Below, piece after piece: positions 56,616 through 64,000 of a DNA stretch of 64,000 bases. Position 1 is the first letter of the stretch; the number at the start of each line of letters is the position of its first letter. The stretch is taken from assembly GCA_022410635.1 (NCBI GenBank), contig JAJVDF010000003.1, positions 824,167-888,166 on the forward strand, written 5' to 3'. The notes below the pieces were generated by a model. It was not told the origin of the DNA. It searched no databases and saw only the letters and a list, made by a program, of their open reading frames with translations. The position numbers and the translations under genes were made by a program. Source of the stretch: Tretioscincus oriximinensis (Eukaryota; Chordata; Lepidosauria; Squamata; Gymnophthalmidae).

Positions 56616-57009
56616 ACCCTTCCTTCTGCCTTGCTATTTCTTGTCTTCCTATTCTGTACCCCACCCTCCTCTTTCGTCCACCCCTTGGAAACAGAAAAGT
56701 GGTTTCCTGCTCCAGGAATAGACAAAGAGAGGGGTTCTGGTCACTATTTCCAGGCTGCACTCTGTGCAAGCAGCACGGCCTCACAGGTAACTGGGCCGGG
56801 GAGAGGGCAAGGAGGGGTGACGAGGAGGGTTTTAGCCCTGAAGCAGCTGCCGGGACTCCACGGCGGCTTCTTTGGGGTTCTCCCTTCACCTTCTCAGATG
56901 GTTGTTCTCTGTCACTGTCTCTTCATTGGCTGAATCTTCACATACCATTGAAACATATTTTCTGACACATTGCCACATTGCAAAATTATTGTCTGAGATG
57001 CCTAATTTG
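56616..57009. other. No recognised gene
   Basis: GC-moderate segment 56750-56900; no supported coding exon. Confidence 0.3.
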
Positions 57010-57790
57010 CTGGGATTGCTTGCAAGAAAGTCTTGAGGCACCTTAGAAACTGATAAGTAAGAGGAAGGTAAGCAGCATAAGGTTTCATAGACAGGTCTAC
57101 ACCTTCAGATTTAATTAAGTCAAGGCATGCCAAAAAGTAGAAAGGTCCCATTTACATAGGCTCAGTAATGCATTTTAGAAAACTAGTCATTTCACACTAT
57201 CTTCAAATAAATAGTGCTACAACACATTAGATGTGGGATAACAGTTCCTTAAGGTGCATCACTGGTAGATGCACCAGCTTATGCACATTTACATGAGTAT
57301 GTTTGCATTTAGGACAGATTAATGGCCTCATAGGAGCAATTGCAAGAGGCATGCAGATTTGGTAAATTTACCTTCAAATGCTGCTTTGACATCTGGATCC
57401 TGGTTCTGGACCTTGCACTGGTATAAATGCTGACATCTGTGAGGCTTCTTCACATACAGCAACCAAATATTCCAAACTGCTGGAGAAGCCCCAGCTGCCT
57501 GTGATTGACCCTCATGTTACTGACAGCTCTATCACATTGTCCATTATAACAAACTATATTTGCATGGAGGGGAGGATTAAGGCACTTTGAAAGTGCCTTA
57601 AGCTCCTCCATACAAACCTGGAGGACTCCAATAACCATGGGTTAAGTTAATTCACTTTTACTAACTTGGATTAGCTCAGGTAAATGAAAACCAGGCCTAT
57701 GAAAGCTTATACAACCAACCTTTTTTGTTGTTAGTCTCTAAGGGACTACGAGATTCCCTTGCGAGAACTTCTGCCCAGACTAGTACTTTG
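57010..57790. mobile_element. Long foldback element, diverged, boundaries approximate
   Basis: Left arm AGGCACCTTAGAAACTGATA, AGCAGCATAAGGTTTCATAG, ACAGGTCTACACCTTCAG; right arm GCCTATGAAAGCTTATAC, TTGTTAGTCTCTAAGGGAC. These are inverted copies of the 50.4-kb arm, ~600 bp apart. The hairpin at 57577-57601 lies inside. No clear target duplication. Confidence 0.5.
57577..57601. repeat. Perfect 11-bp hairpin, TTAAGGCACTT arms, copy 2
   Basis: TTAAGGCACTT, loop TGA, AAGTGCCTTAA, with additional GGAG / CTCC pairing outside. Same arms as 28356-28380. Confidence 0.7.
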
Positions 57791-58039
57791 TAATTTACAG
57801 GAAGGCATTTTCTACACCACAAAAACTTTGCACTTGGCTGCTGCTTAGGACAACAATTCCACTACAGCAAAAGCCTGGAATTTCCATCTACTCAACATCT
57901 GAAGGATCAGAAAATGCCTTTTAATTGAGACAACCCAACTACTGATCCAGTCATTGGTCTGGAATAATACGATAGTCTCTTAGCAGGCCTCCTTTGGTGC
58001 TCCCTATTGCCACTTATGCTGGTCCAAACTTTTTGCAGT

Positions 58040-58555
58040 AAAAATCGTTTGTAACTGCCCAAAGTATTCACATATTATGAGCATATGAAGATCTTTACAC
58101 TGGTTACTGATTTGAGCCAGAGTACAATTTAAGTTGCTAATTTTGTTTCAAAGTCATAAGATTGCACACCCCAGTCTATTTATCAACCTGGTATGTACCA
58201 ATGAGAGAGCTAAGAACAGCAAATAAACATTATCTGACTATGCTCCCACCATGCACAGCTATATCTAATTTACATGCTTTTCAGGACCTAGCCCCTCATC
58301 TGTGGAATGCCTTTCACATGATCTTAGGGGAGACGAGATCTTACATCAATTCCATAATGGTCTGAAAACCTTTCTGTTCATCTCACCTGAATGAATAGTT
58401 CTCCATGTGAACAAGGAATAATAGCCAGTCTTTGTACTGTATATTTGACTGCTTTATAATATTGTTTTATTTTGTATTGTTTTATTTTGCATTATCCTTC
58501 AATGAAAAGGGTGCTATAAATAAACATTATTATTACTACTGCTATTATTATTAAT
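58040..58555 (+). mobile_element. L2-like LINE 3' fragment, second subfamily
   Basis: The frame ending near 58365 contains LAPHLWNAFHMILGETRSY, the L2-type APRLWNSLP block. The 3' UTR ends AAGGGTGCTATAAATAAAC and (ATT)n rather than AAATAAATA, so it is a different subfamily from the other copies. Confidence 0.7.
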
Positions 58556-58974
58556 TGAAAAACTGAGATGTGGAGATTTCTTTTACAGTATAATTGATGG
58601 TGTCACCCAGGAACCACCACGGAGATGGAGAACTGACCTGTATGTGTGTGTGCTCTTCAAAATCTCACTTCTTATAAATAAATAAATCAGTGTATACTAG
58701 AAATACCATGAATATTTTGAAACTCCTCACTTTTATATCTCAGAGAATAATATTTTTGCATCTATTATTAAACATAAAGAAAACAATGACTCATGTCTGA
58801 TTTGTATAACAATGCAAATGAAAAAGAGATTCTTTATGCAAAGCTGTCTCTAAAAATGAAATAATACCTGGATTTTTACAACCTCTTATCTGGACGAATA
58901 AATTTACTATATTTATTGTATAGAGCAACTGCTTGGAAAACAAAACAGTTTTATTAAGCTGATATATTTATACC
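58556..58974. other. No recognised feature
   Basis: AT-rich; nothing supported. Confidence 0.35.
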
Positions 58975-59110
58975 AGAGCCCTTTCTCCACTGGGTCATAT
59001 TCCAGTTTATATTCCAGAATAGGATTCCTCTGTCTTTAATCTAGTGCAAACTATAGCAGGTCCCTATTCTGGGAAAGAATCCAGAATTAAACCCCATTAG
59101 AAAGGTCTTA
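58975..59110. mobile_element. Short palindromic element, possible GTCCCC..GGGGAC relative
   Basis: CCCTTTCTCCACTGGG, ATTCCAGAATAGGATTCC, CAAACTATAGCAGG, TTCTGGGAAAGAATCCAG, ACCCCATTAGAAAGG have the same order and inverted symmetry as 17545-17710 but are diverged. Confidence 0.4.
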
Positions 59111-59254
59111 TAGACTTCGTTTTGACAGGGGTGAAAGAAGTGAATTTAATTCCCTCAATAGTTTTGCACAAATCCATAATAACAAAAAATTAATAGATAT
59201 ATACAGATATTTAATACAGGTGGCTATACTATGTTCATACAGTCAGGTCCTAAT

Positions 59255-59430
59255 GAAGAAGGAGGAGGAGGAGGGCGACGACAACGCTACTTTTCTCCCT
59301 GAAGGGACTCAAAGTGGCTTATAAAGGTATTTTTTGCCTGAAGGCTTACATTCTTACTTCCCCACAAGGCTGTGATGGTTCCTATTTATCTAGACCATCT
59401 CCTTAGCGACTGCGTCATTCGTGCCTACTT
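59255..59430 (-). mobile_element. SINE B with internal deletion
   Basis: GAAGAAGGAGGAGGAGGAGG tail, GGGACTCAAAGTGGCTTAT, GAAGGCTTACATTCTTAC, then directly CTTAGCGACTGCGTCATTCG, the inverted head. About 130 bp of body is missing. Confidence 0.75.
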
Positions 59431-60296
59431 TCCATAACCAGCAGGCAGATCACACTTATAACACTGAACTTATAAATGTTCATGATTCACATGTATTTTC
59501 TAGAAATGGTTGATTATCGAATGTGATTATTTGGATGAAAGACCACTAAGAAATCTCTGAGTTGTTGGTTAATCAAAAGCATATTCCAGGAGAAGACTAT
59601 AGCAAATCATTTCTATACTAATTCAAAAAGAAAAATAAATCAACCAAATTCAATTTGAAGATTTTTTTTTTGTAAGTTTAACTGTTTAAAAAGCTATTGA
59701 ATAAATGCTAATCATAAGCATTGCTTTTCAAATTTATTTCTAATCTATCCCTTTTTCTATTTTCTACGATTTTTACCTTAAAATGCACAGTATTCTTCCA
59801 CTTATCTATTCATTTCGAGCTTATCATACAGAATTAAGCATCAGAATCTGCATAAGTAGAAATAACCTCAACCTGGAACATGGCATAATGACAGAGACCT
59901 TGAAATCAATGAAGGTGAGCACTGAATGCTATAAGACATTCATATATGCTTAAAGATTGAACATTGATTAAGACTTTTGTCTCAGCAGTACAAGAAGTCA
60001 GATATTTTTATTCACAAAATGTATTTCAAGTACTGCATGAACTTAAACAAGGCAGTCACAGCAACGTACTACAACATCATTTGTATCTGTTTTATATGTT
60101 TTAAGTACTGTTCATAAACTGTTGGTTATTTATTATTAAATTACCAGATATCAGATATTAGATATTTATTATTAAATTTACCTGATATTGATATTAGATT
60201 CCACCATGCATTTTGTATTCAGTTAATGGATTATTTCCAAGTTCAACATTGTTATTTCTGGTACCAATACTTAGAAAAAGATGCTTGCCCCCAGTT
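59431..60296. other. No recognised feature
   Basis: AT-rich; TATTATTAAAT-type direct repeat near 60128-60180. Nothing else is supported. Confidence 0.35.
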
Positions 60297-60900
60297 TAAA
60301 CAGGAAGGGACCTCCAGGGTCATGGTGTCCAACCCCCTGCTCAATGCAGGATTCACTAAATGATCCCAGATAGATGGCTGTCCAGCCTCTGTTTGAAGAC
60401 ATCTAGCAAAAGAGAACTTACCACCTACTGTGGCAACCCATTTCACTGACTGATCACCCTTACTGTCTGAAAGTTTTTTTTTCTGATATCTGATTTGCAT
60501 CTACTTCATTGAAGTTTCATCCAATTGTTTCTCATCTTTCCATTTGCCAATGAGAACAATGTTGATCCCTCTGCACTGTGACAGCCCTTCAGATATTTGC
60601 TACCAGGTCTCCTCTCAGTCTTCTTTTGCAGATTAAGCATCCCTAGATTCTTTTACTATTCCTCATAGGGTATAGTTACCAGACTTTTCACCATTTTTGT
60701 AACTCACTTTTAAATATGCTCCAGTTTGTCAATGTCCTTTTTAAATTGAGGTGTCCAGAATTGAACACAGGACTCTAAGTATGGTCTGACCAAAGTACTG
60801 TAGAGGGGAATAATTGATTGAGGCTTTGTGCTCCTCTTAATAGATCCCAGGATTGTTTTTTCTACCAATACACCCTGCCTGGGTGGAATGATTCGCAAGG
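60297..60900 (-). mobile_element. CR1 LINE 3' fragment with residual coding (ATTCTATG group)
   Basis: Inverted 3' UTR (GGAAGGGACCTCCAGGGTC, CAACCCCCTGCTCAATGCAG, GACAGCCCTTCAGATATTTG), then ORF2 codons. The minus frame 60898 to 60710 reads [20 protein letters not shown] and [15 protein letters not shown], the block that follows the catalytic domain in CR1. Truncated and frameshifted. Confidence 0.9.
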
Positions 60901-61235
60901 ATCAATCCAAACAAGTAAGTACAAAAATACTAATGGGTAAAATATTAAGTCAAATTTACAGATCTTTGAATCGTCTGTTAAAAATAAAATAAATTGTTTT
61001 TCTTACATTTTATCACATGAATTACAGGCATAAACCTGAAATTATTTCTATCCCCTACATGTATTGATTAAAACAAAGGAGACCACTATACAAAAAACTC
61101 CTCTTGAATGAAATAGCTATACTTCAACATTTTGTATTGGTTAGCTGGCTTGTAATTTCTATGATCTGCAAAATAAAACTCTAATAATACATCTTTTTTA
61201 TACAGCCAGTTAGTCTTCTGATGGGCTAATTCAAT
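60901..61235. other. No recognised feature
   Basis: AT-rich; nothing supported. Confidence 0.3.
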
Positions 61236-61237
61236 TA

Positions 61238-61478
61238 GAAGAAGAATCCGTTTTTGTACCTCGCTTTCCTCAACCCGAAGGGAATCAAAGCAGCTTACAT
61301 AATCTTCTGTTGTTCTCTTTACTCCTTGTAAAATAGGAGAGGCTGAGGGAGATCTGAAGAACTGTGAATTAGCTGAAGGACATTCAGCTGCCTTTTGTAG
61401 AGAAGGGCAGAAACAAACTGGGAGACATTCAGAGCGGAGTCTGACGCTCTAACCAGTATACCAGACTGGCTCTCATAA
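61238..61478 (-). mobile_element. tRNA-derived SINE A with common tail
   Basis: GAAGAAGAATCCGTTTTTG, CAAAGCAGCTTACATAATC, body with a degraded CTCCTTGTAAAATAGG, CTAACCAGTATACCAGACTGG head inverted. Confidence 0.85.
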
Positions 61479-62920
61479 AAAATCTCAGGAAACAAATTGA
61501 AAATCACCTTTGTTTTTAATTTAATTTTACCGAAAGTCAGATAAGAAAGTTATTGCAAATTTATACTCCACATGTGCAGCCAGCCAGCATCTTCCAATAG
61601 ATATAAAAAAAAGCTTCCATTGGGAAAACAGGCTGTCTGGAATGTCCTGTTTTGTCCAATCCAATGGAGGTCTTTGACTTTTTTCTTGACACGTGTGATT
61701 AATTGCTAGTAGTTGCTTTTCCTTCAGTATCCTTCCCATATACCTCATTCCTACTCTTCTCTCCAGCTGCCGCAACTCATTTCTCTGAAAAATTGAAATA
61801 AGTCTTTGTAGTTCAGGTGAGAAGTGAGATCAGATATAACTTGTCACACTGTAACCAACGTCGACTGTAATTGCAAAGCCTGTGTGAATAATGGAAGTTT
61901 AGGATCACTGCAGAATCCGATTGGCCCACAGTGGGGATTGCGTCACCTTAAAGTAATTCCACTTCTTTGCCTTTCATGAGCCTGTTTCAAAGTTCCTGGG
62001 TGATCCTAGTTCATTCAGCACATCTTTCAAGCACAACATTTTGGTGCTATTTTAAAAGGCAGCATTTCTAACTGCAAGCTGCATTCTCATGGGGTTGAAA
62101 GAAGCATTTTTGAGAACTGTGAAGTCAATTCAATTCCCTCTGCCATTTTCTTTTTTTTCCATCTCCATTTCAGCTCTGTTTCATTGTTCAGAAAGATTCG
62201 CAGTGGGTTTGTCCTGTTATTTTTTTTTTAAAAAAAATCCCCGTGTTTTGCAGAAATTGATAATCAGATTTTTTTTAAAAAAATGCCTGGATTATGGAGA
62301 AGCACAATTAAAAGTGAAGGGGAGAAACAATTACCACTTTTAGAACTCTTTCCTTCCTGATTAAAAGAGGGAATTGGTTGGGCAACTTCATTGTCTGCAT
62401 TGAATAGCACAATTCAGATTCTACAGTTCGTGATTGGTGTAGAGTTGTATGGACACTGCAGTAGACTCCACGCTGATTGTGGTGTAAACACAAATCCAGA
62501 TATTTCCATTTGCCTCTTTTACAAACTGCTGTCGCCTCCTTGGAGGTTAGAACAAAAGTGGAGGCACAGTGGCAGTACATAGCAACCCTTCCTGGGAAAT
62601 CCCACAAATGGCCATTGGTCACTCTGGGCATGAGGAGCCCAGGTTGACAGTGGCAGCATTTGTACAGAGGCACTCCTGCTATTGGCAAACCGTAGCCAGA
62701 GCACAGTTAACCTGAACTGGGAAAAACAGCACTTTGGTAGAAGAACTCCATTCTACAGACATGTGGCTTTGCGAATGACATATAGCAAAAGTGCACCACC
62801 CGTGGATTGTATGGGAACTGCATGTGCACAGTGCAAAGCCACACAGCTTTCACTTCTGTATTTTCCCCTAGTGGGTACACAACTGAATTGACTGGTAATA
62901 GTTGATTCTCATGCCTTGCA
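61479..62920. other. No recognised gene
   Basis: Several short open frames on both strands at 62308-62985 have no family resemblance and overlap each other. Confidence 0.35.
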
Positions 62921-62924
62921 ATAA

Positions 62925-62990
62925 TTGATTGATTTATACTTATCCCTTGCCCTATATTTGAAGTTCTTAGGATGCCCAGCAACAAAACAA
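62925..62990 (-). mobile_element. L2 LINE 3' tail
   Basis: TTGATTTATACTTATCCCTTG, CCCTATATTTGAAGTTCTTAG, GATGCCCAGCAACAAAAC: a decayed inverted L2 terminus. Confidence 0.5.
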
Positions 62991-63937
62991 TGCAATGACT
63001 TAACTTTACTATTACAGCTGTAATGGAGGATTATCTCTTAGTGCTTCCTTGTTGATAAATAAAACAGCTGATTTACTAATCAACTTCCAGCAGCTCAGGT
63101 CTGATCAAAAACTTTGAAGTTGGAGAATAAATTGCTGCCACGAGCACAAGAGTGTGGACTTTTGCTACTTCATTCTTGTGAATATCCTGCCTTTGTATAC
63201 TTCAGGCCTCCTAATAAAGATTTCTGGTAGCATGATGGGCAAATTAAAGAGTTCATTAGTCTATGAGATGAGTTTTAGACTATATTAATCAGATTTATAT
63301 CCATGCTAACACTTCCAGATGGAGTAGTGGTGTTTCTGCCTGTAGACATTGAGTGTAAACATGGATGTGTTTACAAGAGCCATAGGCTCTTTAAGCTATG
63401 CAGCAAACTCACCTTCATATCATTTTTGAAGACTTTCTGCTAGAGTTGCTGCCTTTTACTTCAGTCCCAAAGCTAACATGCACCTAGCCAGAAGTATTCA
63501 AACCCATCAGTGAGTCTTTGACCAAGGAAAAAATAAATGAGTTCCAACCAGAGGTTTCACATCACATCAAGTAAAATAGTGGTTCCACATCTGCATTGTA
63601 GCCCACATTGTCCCATTTCTAATGCTATCTAGCCTTGTCAACGAAGGTGTGGATTGCTACAGTGAATTCAGCTCATGCTACTTCAGATTTAGAAAAATGG
63701 ATATAGGACTCAGAGTGCACTACTGTGCACTACTATTCCAAAACAGGGATCTGTCTGTGGCTGGTGTTAGCCTAGAATGGCATTTTGACGGTAGACCTCT
63801 TCCTTGTACAGAATAAAGCCAGTTGTATTTTGATTCTATAGATGATCTATGACTGATTGTAGGCTGTTCATCTGTAATACAGAATGAGGCATGCTCACTC
63901 AATTTCTCTTCACACTGAAGCAGGAATATTAGTTATT
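62991..63937. other. No recognised feature
   Basis: Nothing supported. Confidence 0.35.
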
Positions 63938-64000
63938 TATAGAATTTGAAGGGACCTTCAGGGTTATCAGGTCCAACCCCTGTTGGTATAACATGAAAGT
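63938..64000 (-). mobile_element. CR1 LINE 3' tail (ATTCTATG group), cut by window end
   Basis: TAGAATTTGAAGGGACCTTC, AGGGTTATCAGGTCCAACCC: the start of an inverted CR1 3' UTR, continuing outside the window. Confidence 0.8.

Noticed and set aside
56440..56933. Lys-Asn repeat frame of 149 codons and a Ser-rich opposite frame
   Set aside because: Driven by the ATTTTT and CGT arrays; no conserved domain outside them.

Overview
The window looks like non-coding nuclear DNA from a vertebrate, most likely a squamate reptile (lizard or gecko type). The basis is the repeat content: truncated CR1 and L2 LINEs, tRNA-derived SINEs with (CTT)n tails, an L1 3' fragment, and many short palindromic DNA-transposon derivatives. 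I could not support any host protein-coding exon, functional tRNA or rRNA gene, CRISPR array, operon or virus. The longest open frames are transposon remnants or translations of microsatellites. Species, chromosome and whether the DNA is intergenic or intronic cannot be decided from the sequence.

Layout. 1-5.5 kb: a (TTC)n tract, two CR1 fragments in opposite orientation (the plus copy keeps about 280 codons of the reverse-transcriptase C-terminus with one stop), a short terminal-inverted-repeat (TIR) element, several SINE pieces and an L2 tail. 5.5-18 kb: mostly unique AT-rich DNA with small palindromic elements, two good copies of a second SINE family, and an 86-bp Tc1/mariner-like terminal palindrome at 13.7 kb. 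18-30 kb: L2 and CR1 tails, a lone Tc1-type terminal repeat, and a TIR element split by an L1 fragment that is flanked by a matching direct repeat. 30-45 kb: CR1, SINEs, a 209-bp foldback element with a perfect 10-bp target-site duplication, an 898-bp transposon-like unit that grew internal tandem repeats and a microsatellite, and a GC-richer palindromic patch near 39 kb. 45-64 kb: further CR1, L2 and SINE copies, a 390-bp foldback element with a 14-bp target-site duplication, and a compound ATTTTT/ATT microsatellite.

Interactions visible in the sequence. Two SINE families with different tRNA-like heads share one 3' tail, and some copies of the first family instead carry the 3' end of the local L2 family, as expected if SINEs borrow LINE tails for mobilisation. 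CR1 copies fall into two groups with different 3' octamers. The most interesting object is the foldback family at 35.5, 50.2 and 57 kb. It has variable-length target duplications and inverted arms, and each arm contains a conserved hairpin shaped like a hammerhead-ribozyme core (CTGAAGA, 6-bp stem, GAAA). This suggests a Penelope-like retroelement derivative; ribozyme activity is unproven and the third helix appears to be missing.
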